A stretch of DNA of 64,000 nt, from assembly GCA_001051155.2 (NCBI GenBank), contig JYIP02000001.1, positions 4,154,001 through 4,218,000 on the forward strand, in the 5' to 3' direction. Position numbers and translations under genes: made by a program. Shown one piece after another: positions 33,873 through 46,596 of this stretch (position 1 is the stretch's first letter; the number at the start of each line of letters is the position of its first letter). This stretch comes from Chrysoporthe austroafricana. Lineage: Eukaryota > Ascomycota > Sordariomycetes > Diaporthales > Cryphonectriaceae. The notes under the pieces are model-generated. The model had not been told where the DNA came from, did no database searches, and was given only the letters and a program-made list of their open reading frames with translations.

Positions 33873-35264
33873 CAACGGCGGTGCTGAAGGGGGCGACGTG
33901 TCGCCAGGGTCGTTCATATCCGAGACGGTTTTTAGATCTAGAATTAGACAACGTGGACACTGGGAAGAGGTCCTGTCTTGTGTCGTGCTCTGTACGGTGT
34001 AAGGACGGACGGAGCACAGGCGGCGGAGCCTCACCTAGATCCAAGCAGATCAGATCGCTGTCATCCGTAGTCATCTTAGGTCATATCGAACAACAACTTA
34101 GTAACAGCTGCTTTGTGCAACCCCAGATTTGTCTAGTGACTGTATAGTCAGTGTATGCACGCCGGTAGAGTCATACCGAAAGCATGCCTCGCCCCCGTGC
34201 CGTCTGTCGAACATGTTGGTCCACGTCGGTGCTGCGGGCGCTGTGCACCTTCGGATTTACCTAGACTAGTATCTATGTTGTGTCACTGTAGATCTCGTAG
34301 ATTGCGTCTTCTTAATTAGTGGGTACTGATAGTGTTCCCACGGGCTCAGGGGAGTGTCTATGTGGATGCCCTGGTCGAGTCTCCGTCTCACCGCAGACGC
34401 GCACCCCACCGCCCTCGGCGTCTTCTCGCATGCGCCCTTGGATGCCGGCTGTGCTCGTCTACTGTGTACTGAGTAACGCGCCTGGGTTTCTAGAAGTCCC
34501 ACGATCCTGTAGAACGACTCCCCCTGAAAAGCTTAACGAGACTGTGGGGGGGGGGGGTTTCTGCGGAGGAGAAGGAGAGGTTAGGGGGAGTAGGAGTAGG
34601 AGACGATTTGTAATGCCGGGCTATGGATGCTGGGTAGCATTCGGACTGCAATAGATGCCCGGCACTGCGGCTCGTTGAACCTCTGGCCTTGCGTCTCGGG
34701 CCATTGCGGTAGCTATATCCTTGCACTGGCTATACTCGCCTACTCGCCTTTATTAGTGGCCTCTGCTTCCTTCCTCCTCCTCTCTAAGGCTCCCCTCACA
34801 AGAGGGACCCGTCATCTGTCGCACCACTGCCCGAACCAAACATCCTGCCCTCGTTTCTCGGTTTGGTTCCTGAACAAGGTTCTTTTACTTCAGTGGGACG
34901 CCTGGTCCATCTGATCGAATCCCGTCCCTGGTCGATCGTGAACCTTGTCGTTGCTGTTGGCGGTGTGTCCCTGAACCCTCTGCCGCAAAGCTGCCTATAT
35001 TGTACACATTCATAATTCACCTTAAGCCGTCTTGAGCTTTTTTTTTTTTCTTTTTCAATCACCCGCTGTCTTAGTCTGTCCTCCGTCTTGCCTTGCTGAG
35101 GAATCGGGCCGCTGCTTTGGCGAATATCAATTCTACGCAGCTCCTGACTCGGGTCACCCCACATCCTCAGTCTCAGTATTCCTCGGCGCGATTCACATTT
35201 ACCCCACAACATCACCACGACGTCTGAGGAGTTTTCATCGGAGGAGGCCATCGGAGGAGGTAAG

Positions 35265-38200
35265 ATGGACAAGGATATTGAGAAGGCCGAGCTGGACAAC
35301 CAGGATCAGGAGCGCCAGTTCGCTCACGATGAGAGCGAGGTCGAACAGCTGCCCCCGGCGACCGCCACCTCCAGCTCCAGCGGCGAGAGCACCGCACGTA
35401 ATCCCGAGGACGAGCTGGAAGAGGTCCGCCAGAACAATCCCCTCGGCCTGACGCGTACCAAGTCGGGGGTCTCAGTAGAGCAGGCCCGAGATGACTTCCA
35501 GCAGCTGAGCAGGAAATTCTCCAGCATTTCCAAGGCATCCAGGACGAGCCACGAGGTTGCCCACAAGGACGGCTGGAGCTACCTTCACAAGGAACCCTCC
35601 CATACCTCGCGGACGTCGAGGGCCAGCCGCAGAGGTAGCTACAAGGAACCCCAGAAGGAGGATGTGGCGCTCGCCGAGGCCGGCACGAGCTCGTCCGGCG
35701 AGGAGGAGGAGACGTTCGACCTGGAGGGTGCGCTACGGACGGGTCTGGATGCCGAGCAGCAGGCTGGGATCCGCCCCAAGCACATTGGAGTGATCTGGGA
35801 GGACCTGACGGTTAAGGGCGCAGGTGGCCTCGAGAATTATGTCAAGACATTCCCCAACGCCTTCATCGACTTCTTCGATATTGTGACGCCGATAACCAGG
35901 ATGCTGGGCTTGGGCAAGAAGGGGACCGAGGCTACGCTGCTGGATAACTTTCGGGGCGTGTGCCAGCCGGGCGAGATGGTTCTGGTTCTGGGCCGTCCTG
36001 GTTCGGGGTGCACGACCTTCCTGAAGACCATTGCGAATCAGCGCTACGGCTACACCAGTGTCACGGGTGACGTGCTATACGGTCCATACACGGCCAAGGA
36101 GTTCGACCAGTACCGTGGCGAGGCTGTCTACAACGCCGAGGATGATCTGCACCACGCGACTCTGACCGTCGAGCAGACCCTGGGCTTCGCGCTGGACACC
36201 AAGACACCCAAGAAGCTGCCTGCTGGACTGACTAAGGCTGAGTTCAAGAAGCAGGTCATCACAATGCTGCTGAAGATGTTCAACATCGAGCACACCCGCA
36301 ACACTGTGGTCGGCGGGCACTTTGTCCGAGGTGTCTCTGGCGGAGAGCGGAAGCGGGTTTCTATAGCTGAGATGCTGACCACCAACGCCTGCATCCTGTC
36401 CTGGGATAACTCCACCCGCGGTCTTGATGCCTCGACTGCGTTGGATTTTGTTAAGTCGCTCCGCATCCAGACTGATCTGTACCGGACAACGACCTTCGTC
36501 TCGCTGTACCAAGCATCGGAGAACATCTACCGGGAATTCGACAAGGTCATGGTCATCGATGGCGGAAAGCAGGTCTACTTCGGGCCTACTGACAAGGCAA
36601 GGGCCTATTTTGAAGGACTCGGCTTTGCGCCTCGTGCGCGCCAGACGACGCCTGACTATGTCACGGGATGTACGGATGAATTCGAGCGCGAGTATGCCGC
36701 AGGCTACTCCCCCGAAAATGCTCCACACGACGCGAATACTTTGGCCGCAGCTTTCAGGGCCTCTGACGTCGCGAAAGACCTCGACGCAGAGATGAATGCT
36801 TACAAGGTGCATCTTCAGGAGGAAACGGAGCAGTACGAGAACTTCCGCCTGGCTGTCAAGGAGAGCAAGCGAACAGGCGCTAAGCGCTCTGTATACGCCG
36901 TCGGTTTCCCCCAGCAAGTCTGGGCTCTGATGAAGCGGCAGTTTGTGCTTAAGATGCAGGACCGGCTGGCCCTCGGTATCGGGTGGCTTCGAAGTATCAT
37001 TATTGCTATTGTCCTCGGCACTCTGTTTCTCAACCTCGGCGATACCTCTGCTAGCGCCTTTAGCAAGGGCGGTGTCATGTTCATCTCCCTCTTGTTCAAT
37101 GCTTTTCAGGCCTTCTCTGAGCTCTCAGGCGTCATGACCGGTCGAGCCATCGTCAACAAACACAAAGCGTACGCGTTTCATCGTCCATCAGCATTGTGGA
37201 TCGCGCAGATCATTGTCGACCAGGCCTTTTCAGCATCGCAGACTCTGGTCTTCTCGCTTATTGTGTACTTCATGGCGGATCTCTATAGAAGCGCCGGTGC
37301 CTTCTTCACATTCTACCTCATGATCCTGTCCGGTAACATCGCCATGACACTGTTTTTCCGTATCCTCGGTTGTATCAGTCCTGACTTCGACTACGCCATC
37401 AAGTTTGCTGTCGTGATCATCACGTTCTTCGTCACCACGTCAGGCTATCTCATTCAGTACCAATACGAGAAGGTCTGGCTACGCTGGATATACTGGGTCA
37501 ATGCTTTGGGTCTTGCGTTCAGCGCCATGATGGAAAACGAATTCGGCCGGATCGAAATGACATGCACAGACAGCCAGCTCGTTCCATCCGGGCCAGGCTA
37601 CGACGACATCAACTACCAGGTGTGCACGCTCTCCGGCTCCAAGAGAGGCACGAACCAGATTTCCGGCTCAGACTACATCGTGGAAGGCTTCTCATATGAC
37701 CCGAAGGATTTGTGGAGAAATTGGGGCATCATCATTGCGCTCATTGCGGCATTCCTCTTCCTCAATGTGGTGCTAGGAGAGCTCGTCAAGTTCGGAATGG
37801 CCGGCAACTCGGCCCGAATCTACGCAAAGCCCAGCCCCGAGCGCAAGGCTCTCAACGAAGCTCTCATCAAGAACCGCGACGAGCGCCGCAAGAACAATAC
37901 CTTCGGCGACATCGGTGACGAAATGAAGATTAACTCGAAGTCCGTGCTCACCTGGGAAGACCTGAGTTACGATGTGCCGGTGCCGGGAGGTACCCGACGT
38001 CTCCTGAACAGCGTCTATGGATATGTCAAGCCCGGCGAGTTAACTGCGCTGATGGGTTCCTCGGGTGCAGGCAAGACTACGCTGCTCGATGTCCTCGCTG
38101 GCCGTAAGAACATTGGCGTTATTCATGGCGACATTCTGGTCGATGGCGTAAAGCCGGGCAAGGAGTTCCAGCGATCCACATCCTACGCAGAGCAACTCGA

Positions 38201-40024
38201 TATGCACGACCCGTCGCAGACCGTCCGCGAGGCCCTCAGATTCTCCGCGGACCTTCGCCAGCCAATTGAAACGCCCCAGGCGGAGAAGTACGCCTACGTC
38301 GAGGAGGTCATTGCATTGCTTGAGATGGAAAGCATCGCGGACGCTATTATTGGATCCCCCGAAGCTGGTCTCACGGTTGAGCAGCGCAAGAGAGTGCGTC
38401 GATCACCCAAACCTTTCTCTCCCCCACAATGCTAACATCAGTCTACTATAGGTCACCATTGGTGTGGAGCTTGCCGCGAAGCCGCAGCTGTTGCTGTTCT
38501 TGGATGAGCCGACAAGTGGTCTAGATAGCCAGAGCGCGTATAACATCGTTCGGTTCCTCCGGAAGCTTGCCAAAGCTGGGCAGGCTATCCTCTGCACAAT
38601 CCACCAGCCGGTACGTCTTGTCTTCCTCTACGCCAGGGCACAAAGCATACTAACGCAACACACCAGAATGCCGCACTCTTCGAAAACTTCGACCGTCTCC
38701 TGCTCCTGAAATCCGGTGGCCGCTGCGTCTACTTTGGCGATATCGGCAAGGACGCCTATGTCCTGCGTGACTACCTAAAGCGCCACGGCGCTGTGGCCGG
38801 CGAAACCGACAACGTTGCTGAGTTTATGCTTGAGGCGATTGGTGCGGGCTCAAGCCCCCGTATCGGCAGCCGTGACTGGGCCGACATCTGGGAGGACAGT
38901 GCAGAGCTCGCCAACGTCAAGGACACCATCTCGCAGCTCAAAGAGGCTCGCAAGTCTGATGGCGACAAGGTCGACAGCTCGCTGCAGCGCGAGTACGCCT
39001 CCCCACTTAAGCATCAGCTCAGGGTGGCCATCAAGCGGATGAACCTGTCCTACTGGCGCTCCCCTAACTACCTGTTCACACGGCTGTTCAACCATTTGGT
39101 CATCGCCCTCATCACCGGTCTTACCTTCCTCAACCTCGACGACAGCCGCGCCTCCTTGCAGAACAAGATCTTCGTGACCTTCCAAGTCACCGTGCTTCCC
39201 GCCCTCATTATCTCGCAAGTGGAGGTGATGTACCATTTCAAGCGTTCCATCTTCTTCCGCGAGCAGTCTTCCAAGATGTACTCTCCATTCACCTTTGTCA
39301 GCTCCATGTTGGTCGCCGAGATGCCTTACAGCATCCTGTGCGCCGTGTGCTTCTTCCTGCCTCTGTACTACATGCCCGGGTTCCAGGTGGAGTCGAGCCG
39401 CGCAGGGTTCCAGTTCTTCGTCATCCTGATCACGGAGCTGTTCTCGGTGACCCTCGGACAGTGCCTCGCCGCCCTGACGCCGTCCCTGTTCGTCTCGTCC
39501 CAGTTCGACCCGTTCATCACCATCACCTTCAGCATCTTCTGCGGCGTCACGATTCCCGCACCGCAGATGCCCGCCTTCTGGCGCGCGTGGATGTACCAGC
39601 TCGACCCCTTCACGCGCCTCATCGGCGGGATGGTCACGACGGCGCTGCACGACTTGCCCGTGCGCTGCACGGAGAGCGAGCTCAACACGTTCACGAGCCC
39701 ACCGGGCCAGACGTGCGGGGAGTACATGCAGTCTTACTTCGACGCCGGCGGGATCGGCTATATCGTGGACAACTCGACGAGCAACTGCGCGTACTGCGCG
39801 TACAAGTACGGCGACCAGTACTATGAGGCGCTGGGGATGAGCTTTGACCACCGGTGGCGGGACCTGGGCATCTTCATCGCCTTCGTGGGGAGTAACTTGT
39901 TGATTCTGATTCTGGCGGTAAGTTTCCTTGTCCTCCTTGGGAGCGAGTATCGTAACCTAGGTATAATCTCTTACTGACTTGTGACGTGACACAGAGCCGT
40001 TTCCTCAATTACAACAAGCGATAG
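35265..40024 (+). CDS. Full-size PDR-type ABC transporter (ABCG, CDR1/PDR5-like)
   Basis: Four exons (35265-38393, 38452-38610, 38667-39917, 39995-40024), 1522 aa, in the NBD-TMD-NBD-TMD order of fungal PDR pumps. A Ser/Glu-rich disordered N-terminus of about 170 residues comes first. NBD1 has the PDR-type Walker A with Cys in place of Lys (GRPGSGCTT, about 243), VSGGERKRV, and a divergent Walker B ([10 protein letters not shown]). NBD2 has a canonical Walker A ([12 protein letters not shown], about 931) and Walker B ([13 protein letters not shown]), with the degenerate signature VEQRKR. The two membrane blocks are at about 560-830 and 1190-1510. Such pumps export lipophilic drugs and lipids at the plasma membrane. 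Exon 4 adds only SRFLNYNKR. The first intron interrupts the degenerate signature exactly after VEQRKR. Confidence 0.95.
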
Positions 40025-41088
40025 ACAGTAGTCCCTCGGGCCAAAGCCAGCCCGAACTACACTGAAAGTTCAATATCGAGGAGGCCATTTGGGGCGGTTA
40101 GCCCGCCTCAAGTGGAGGTGGGTTGGGCATCGTGCGTTGGTTTACCGATTCTCTCTTTCTTGTAAATGGTAATGTAGTCATGTTGGACAGGCTCAGACTC
40201 ATGAGAGCATGTGATCAAGTGCAAAGTTGAGAATGGGATCTAGGGGATACCCCATAGACTGACTGTACTCTGGATAGAAAAACGGTATAGATAAAGATGG
40301 AGTACTCTCCAAAATTAATTGGAATGATGAATCAATCTTCTTGAGAACCCTATTAGTTAGAGCATCTTCTCGCCTGATTTTGCTGGCATGTTTCCCGAGT
40401 CAAGTCGCCTGCGAACAATGACTTGGGGCTGAGACCTGTGGACCACGCTGGGCAGTGTGGCTGGAGGCAGAGGAAGAGGGTGGCCTCTGTGAGAGGACGG
40501 TAGCACAAAGAGCCCCATGACCTGATTAGGAGCAATGCAGACATGCTGACTTCATCGAGCTGCAACTCGCATGGCTAGTGGGAATTGCTGTGAAAATTGC
40601 TTTTTCAGCACTCGAACCTGAGCGCTTCGTCGAGGCTGCTCTGTTGTGATCACCAGCGCTGCCCCTTTAGGAAGGAGAAAGGTGTACTTAGTCTTAATTC
40701 TTGCGCATAGTAGTGACTACACTCAGTCTTATAGGAGGTGATATTCTCACATGTCCATCTGGGAACACTTGAGTCTGGTTATGCATTCCCCTCGATACCT
40801 GAAGAGAGGCCCTCAAAGATTCTTCATCTTGGCTTGTGGGTGATGGGTAAGGGTTGGTGGGGGGTGCGACTAAACCCCCCGAGCTCGCAGGGCCCCTCGC
40901 TGCCACAACCAACCCTCTGCTCGAGCTGACCCCTCGTCTGCCTCTCCCAGGAGATGTACAGTTTTCTTTGAACAGAAAATTTCGTCCTTCTTCCATCACA
41001 CGGTCATGGTACGTCTCTAAATCTTTTGCATTCCGCCCCACCACACACTATCGTCAAGCCAACGCGTTTGGTTTCCCGTCCGTTCAAG
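40025..41088. other. Intergenic region
   Basis: No gene is supported. It holds the 3' end of the transporter gene and the promoter of the STAND NTPase. An ATG immediately followed by GTACGT at 41006 could be a leader exon but is not required by the model. Confidence 0.5.
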
Positions 41089-44000
41089 ATGGCGGGTTGG
41101 TACTGCGGCCGAGACATGTCCATGACTATTAGCACCAACGCATTCCTCATGCTCGCTGCCCAGATCTCTCAGCACCTCGTCGACGGCGGGGTTCCTACGG
41201 CCTTACTAGTCTCCCCGAGTCGAGCAAGAGCCCGACTAGACGACTACATCCGCGGAAGCGTGAAGGAGCTGTCTCTGCCTGTGCCAGACGGCAACGGCAA
41301 TATTGAATTATACCAGCTCAAGAAGAGATCTTTAGCCTTAGCCAGGGCCTTGAGGTTGCCACTCGAGAAGCGGAAAGGAGGATGGGACCTAGTCCGCTCG
41401 GAAGTACCGGACGACAATACCTTCTCTAAGGATGTCATAGCGCTCACCGAAGATTTCATCATCTGGATGGTAGCAACTTGGCAGTAAGTGAACCCTCACA
41501 TAGACACGGCCGTATAGCGCCCATTAGAAAACCGTGGTTTTGCTGACTGTATATCCTCTATCGTAGGTCTGGCGACTGGCCGCCCCTCGATATATTCGAG
41601 AAGACCAGAGAGCATGCCGAGAGTACTGGCTCGAGAGGGGCACAGGACCTCAGCGAGTTGATGGAGGACATCAGCGAGTTACTGGGCCTATGGCAAGACA
41701 AGACGACAGAGACTGCCAAGAGATGTGACTGTCAATCTCATGCCCGCACCCAGCCCTTGCCCAATTCCTCAGGCAACTCGGGCCAGGAGAGTCACCATCA
41801 ACAGCAGGCTGAGAACCCGCGTAGCAGACGTCAAGGCGAGGCTTCTGAGTCTGCCGCGGGCCCTTCTTCCCCTGAGCCCGCCGTGCTGTATCCTCTGACC
41901 TCAATTGCTTTTTGGAGGGCCGAGAAGATTCTCTTCGCGCTCACCCGGCTGACTCGTAGGATGCGGGATATGCTGCGGGAGCTCCGTATACTGGTTGCGC
42001 TGTCCTATGATGCCATCGACTGTCGCGAGGACTCGATTCAAGATGCGGACGAGACCACCTTTCAGTGGCTTCTCGAAGACCCTGTTGACGCCGATTCTAT
42101 TATGCAAGATCAGGAATCTGCTCAGGGGAGGGCCCGACAAGATCTGCGTCTTTGGTTGCGAGAAGGCAAGGGCATCTTCCACATCTCAGGTCTTCCTGGA
42201 AGCGGGAAGAGTACCCTACTCAAACTGATTGCCCACCACCCACGGACGGAGAGTGAGCTGCAGAAGTGGGCTAAGGATAAAGAGCTCGTCACAACAACCT
42301 TCTACTTCTGGAGGTCTGGCCATTACATGCAGTCGTCTTTGGAAGGACTCTGCCGTACTGTACTCACTCAACTGTTGAGACAGTGCCCAGAACAGACTCG
42401 GATTTTCTTCCCTCAAGCCTGGGATCTTCTATTATCAAGCCGGGACTTCGGATATTCGACTCCACAACATCTCTTGGTGAACACTAGCGCTCTGCTGCAA
42501 GCATGGAATCACTTGGCGAGTTCTAGAGACCATCCCTTTCGCATGGTCATATTCATCGATGACTTGGACGAGTTCATGAGGACGAAGCAGGACGAATACG
42601 GGGATGTCGCGAGATGGCTCAAAAATATGACTCTGAACACGTATTTCAAGATCTTCACGAGCTCGAGGCCTCTGCAAGGGGGCTTTACCGGAATGCGTCT
42701 CGGCTATCGCATTCATCTGCATGACTTGACTGCTCAGGACATCAGGATTTCCACAACCTCAGCAATCCTCGCCATCACAGACACAGAGACGCTCACTCCA
42801 AGAGGGGAGCAATTGGTTGATAAGATTGTTCAGAAATCACAGGGTGTCTTCGCGTGGGTGCGGACAGTCCTGTGCAATATCGAGGCCATCTTTGCCTCGT
42901 CTGGACTTGGGGTGGCTGGAACGCCGGAGACGACGCGAGATACCCTGCTTGTAGGACTGGTTGGCGACGTCGTCCAGGCCTATCCATCAGACATAGGTGA
43001 CCTATACGATCATCTTCTCCGCGATCTCACCACAAATGAGCGGTCGAAAGCCGCCATGATGCTTACTCTCGTCAACTGGAACCCTTTCTGTGAACCGCCA
43101 AATGCTTTGTGGTTTACATGGCTCGACGCACTTGAGCAGGACGAAAACTTTCCTGGCGGACCAGGCCCCTCGCCTTACACCGCTGAGCAAATACGTGTTA
43201 TGCATGAGGGCGTGCATCAAAAATTGGGCAGTCTGACAAAAGGTTTGCTCTCGGTCCATGAGGATCGCCGAGAGCCTAAGACAGGCGATTGTTTCTACCG
43301 TCGCCGAGTTCAACTCACGCATCGAACTGTGCGAGATTTTCTCAACTCGCCTCGAGGCAAACATTTCCTTCTTGAGTCTGAGTCATCTTCTACACCTCTG
43401 CGCCAAAAACCCCTAACCGAGATTCTCTGTCGCCTCAAGCTCGCAGAGATTGTCCTGGCTGGCAAGTACGAAACAACTCCAGGAGTGGGTCCCTTACGAC
43501 GCAAGCAGTATGAGGATCAAGTTGTGGCGTTGTGCCGCCTGAGAGACATATTCGTCCCAGCTAATCAATACCAAATACCTACCCAGTGCATGGAGATATT
43601 GCGGCAAGACCTCGAGACGACACATTCCGGAAAGTTTAGCGAGGCCTACATCATCAGTCATTCTGTCGGTACCTACGAGGCGAACCACGCCATGGAACCA
43701 GACACTCCAGCCTCATTCCTCCACTACGCCATGTCCAACGGACAAATCACATACGTCCTGGACGTTCTTCGAGATGACGCAAAGCGCAAAGGTGCTCTCA
43801 ATGGTGCGGCGGCAACAGATCTCAGCCTGATACTGGCCGGATTCTTCGGATATCGGTTGCCACAAAGTATGAAGGTAGACATGTTCCAGTTGTTGCAGCA
43901 TGGAGCTGATGTCCTCGGTTCCATAACAGTTCGACCGCCCGCAGGCAGTCACTTGTCGCCAGAGGTCCCGCAGAAGGCCAGCATCCCCATGGCATTGGTG

Positions 44001-44624
44001 ACCATATTAGTCTCTACAATGAGACAATGTTTTGGAGGCTTCTATAACGTGAGGATACGAGGCCAGAATGAGTACGCCACCCAAGGGCTGGTCCTCCTAG
44101 GCCAGTTGCTGGCTCGTGCTCTCGCAAAAGAGGAGAAGATGGACAAGACCCCATTCAACTTCGTCCTCCTCCTAAAGAAAATTGAGAACCCTCGGTTGAC
44201 GCCGCCTGGGAAGAGACCGCCCCAGGAGAGACCTCGCAAGCTCCTCAGCAAGAAGATGCCCGAGGGAATTCACGAGTGGATAACATCTCCCGCGAAAGAT
44301 ATCAACGGCAATTTTCTCAATCCGAAGCTAGCCGAGGCGAGGAGCCTCGCTCATCCGTCCGGTGTCGTGCTGAAGAATGAGGAGACGCACTATACGACAC
44401 TGAGAGAGATCCTCATCAGGTACATCGAAGACAAGACGCTGGCCATACACGTGTCCATGCTAGTTCCGGGCGACATCTCGCATACGGTGCTGAACACGCG
44501 GACTGAGGTCTTCAAGAACGAGGTTTTGGCGGAGGATCTCGAAGCATATACATGTACGCGTGTGGTGGCGAGCGACGGTGTGACGCTCGGGGAGGGGTCC
44601 GATATGCGTTTCCGCTTGTACTAG
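41089..44624 (+). CDS. NACHT-type STAND NTPase, uncharacterised
   Basis: Two exons (41089-41483, 41567-44624), 1150 aa. The NTPase has a Walker A, ISGLPGSGKSTLL (about 338-350), and a Walker B with the Asp pair typical of NACHT proteins, MVIFIDDLDEF (about 458-468). Upstream is the helical segment common to fungal STAND proteins (about 230-300, ending in ETTFQWLLED). The N-terminal 200 residues form a separate region containing FIIWMVATWQ; I do not recognise it as HeLo, HET or a phospholipase effector. No ankyrin, WD40 or TPR repeats are seen in the 500-residue C-terminus. Proteins of this group often act in heterokaryon incompatibility or defence; here that is inference only. I chose the ATG at 41089 because no ATG precedes it in the open frame. 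Confidence 0.85.
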
Positions 44625-46596
44625 GTCGGCATGCCGCGGATATTGGTTTGCGTGTCTGGTACGAAGCCAGTCAGGGGAGCTTGTTTGAGCAGCGGAAACA
44701 CCGAAAAGACATGTCATGTGCAGTTTCGGCGTACGTGCTCATGTCGGATGGTTCACAATGTGCATGAGGATGTATGTCCTAGAGGAGATTACTCTACGAG
44801 GAATTGTTCGACACGGGGTCATTGTGGTGTCATACTTCCTGTTGGCTGAGCTCCTTCGTCATGGAGTCAAGCAACACAGTGACTGATGTGCTTGCTCTCG
44901 CTGTGCATAACAAGCAATAGGGATGTATCGAGCTACGGTAACAGATCGCGGTCAGAAACATCTCTGGCAGCCACCGTCAGACGAGCGTTCATCTGTGGCT
45001 CGTCGTGGAGAGGAGAGGCTTGTCGAGTGGAGCAATATCGGGTGTTAAAAGCAGGCAAGGCAGTTATGGTAGATAAAGAAGGGTAAGGGAATGAGAATAT
45101 TCTGATGTGATTGTGAGTGGGCCCCTTCATAAATCGGATGCTATAGTGCTCATTGCTAATGCCATTCGCTAGTGCTTGCTGGGAAGAGTGAGTTCGGGGC
45201 TCATGAGCTTTCTACGGACAGTTGTGATCAGGACAACAGTGGTCCCATCCGGTGACTAGGTAGACAGGCTCATAGAGAGCTACTCTAGGGCAGATATCCT
45301 TCCGAACAATTATAGGGAAATTCTCAGAGTTCAGAATCGACCATTACCTTCGCACCACGGGCTTGATGGCGTGCCTCGCGGCACAGCCAGCGATGAACGC
45401 GGGCAGATGTCGAACTCCAAGCATCCACATGTCTTTTGAATTGAAAGGACGGTGATTTTGATTTGTCCGACCGTAACATGATCATCTATGCAATCCAATT
45501 CAGGATGAGGCCACCTGCTGCTGATATTTATTGCACCCATAGCAGCGCAGTGTCTATTTATTTAGCCACTTAACCAAGTGGCAGGCACACTTACACTGTC
45601 TTTGTGGCAAAGTCTTCTAATTCGCCTAGCATATCGCAGGGCAGGCGAGTTCCGTGAGATATTCGGCTAACAAGCGATGACCGATTTCTAATGCACAGCG
45701 GGCATTCTCCGCCGGCTGTAGCCGAGCCAGGCCAACGAAAGTTATCAACCTTGTTTTAACCTTGATGTGGACCGGACGCTTTTGGCAGTGTGGGACTTAA
45801 AACCCAGACCGACTAGTAGCTACATAGATACCTTTTATAGTTGGAACCTAGATGCAAGTCGCGCATGGCACGCTGCTCGGGGTCCGAACTCTCCTCTTTT
45901 GTTTCCCGGGCCAGATCTCAGCACTTCATAATTCAAGGACGCGGGGGCACACAGGATGCGTCCTGTTGGTGAGCAAGCGCTCCGCTAACTCATAATTGAC
46001 AGGTTCAGGAATGTGGGAGAGGGACTTGGTGTCGTGCTGGGAGGCCAATTTTAGGTAGGTAGTAGCGCCAACTACAACAAGCAGCCGCCACGAGCCTCTC
46101 TCCTTCAATTGCTGAGTGTACTCTAGGTCCTGCTCGGAACGTGGGCGAAGCACGCCGGCTCTCGTCGATAGAACCTGGCCAGGCTCTCGGAATTCGGGAG
46201 CAGCGAGAGAAGGCTGCATGTTGCCCCCATCTTGAGCACTCATTCCGGAAGCTGGTAGAGACGGCCCCTGAATTGGCGGCAACGTACACCATTCTTGCAT
46301 CCACACCATGGAGCCACCAACGCTGAGCACGTGGGTTGACCTGCCTAATAGGCTCGCGGCGCCGGGCGGGCCTTGAAGGCGCAAGAAGTGCCACTCTATA
46401 TCCCGGTGATCATAACCTGTCTTGCGCTTTCCGCGGCCTCGTTCACGATCCTGAGCCGTGGGTCGTGTGACGATATATACTCTTGCCATGGCCCCGGGTA
46501 GCCGGCTTGGACGGCCTCCTCATTGAGCGGCTCCTATTCTTCCAGTCTTTACATTCCCTCCTTTCGGCCTCTCTCCTTCCCGTCCCCCCTCCCGCA
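44625..46596. other. Gene-free spacer
   Basis: This is 2 kb with no supported gene. A 187-codon minus-strand frame at 45926-46489 has no recognisable domain (see rejected items). The region contains no obvious repeats. Confidence 0.5.

Larger units (their letters stand above)
30689..35264. other. Gene-poor region with a broken ORF and an assembly gap
   Basis: This is 4.6 kb without an intact gene. The part from about 31340 to 31620 has palindromic GC-rich blocks (CGCGAGGCGCGGCCGAGGCC) next to AT-rich sequence, of the kind seen in degraded repeats. A broken frame lies at 31700-32152 and a poly-A/N/poly-A gap at 33815-33872. The last few hundred bp, with T-rich and C/T-rich tracts at 35038-35056, form the promoter and leader of the PDR transporter. 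Confidence 0.5.

Noticed and set aside
38850..39851. 333-codon minus-strand frame opposite the PDR transporter
   Set aside because: It is a shadow of the transporter's third exon, with no protein-like features.
45926..46489. 187-codon minus-strand frame starting with ATG
   Set aside because: No domain, signal or conservation can be seen, and similar frames overlap it on the same strand. It could be an orphan gene, but I cannot support it.
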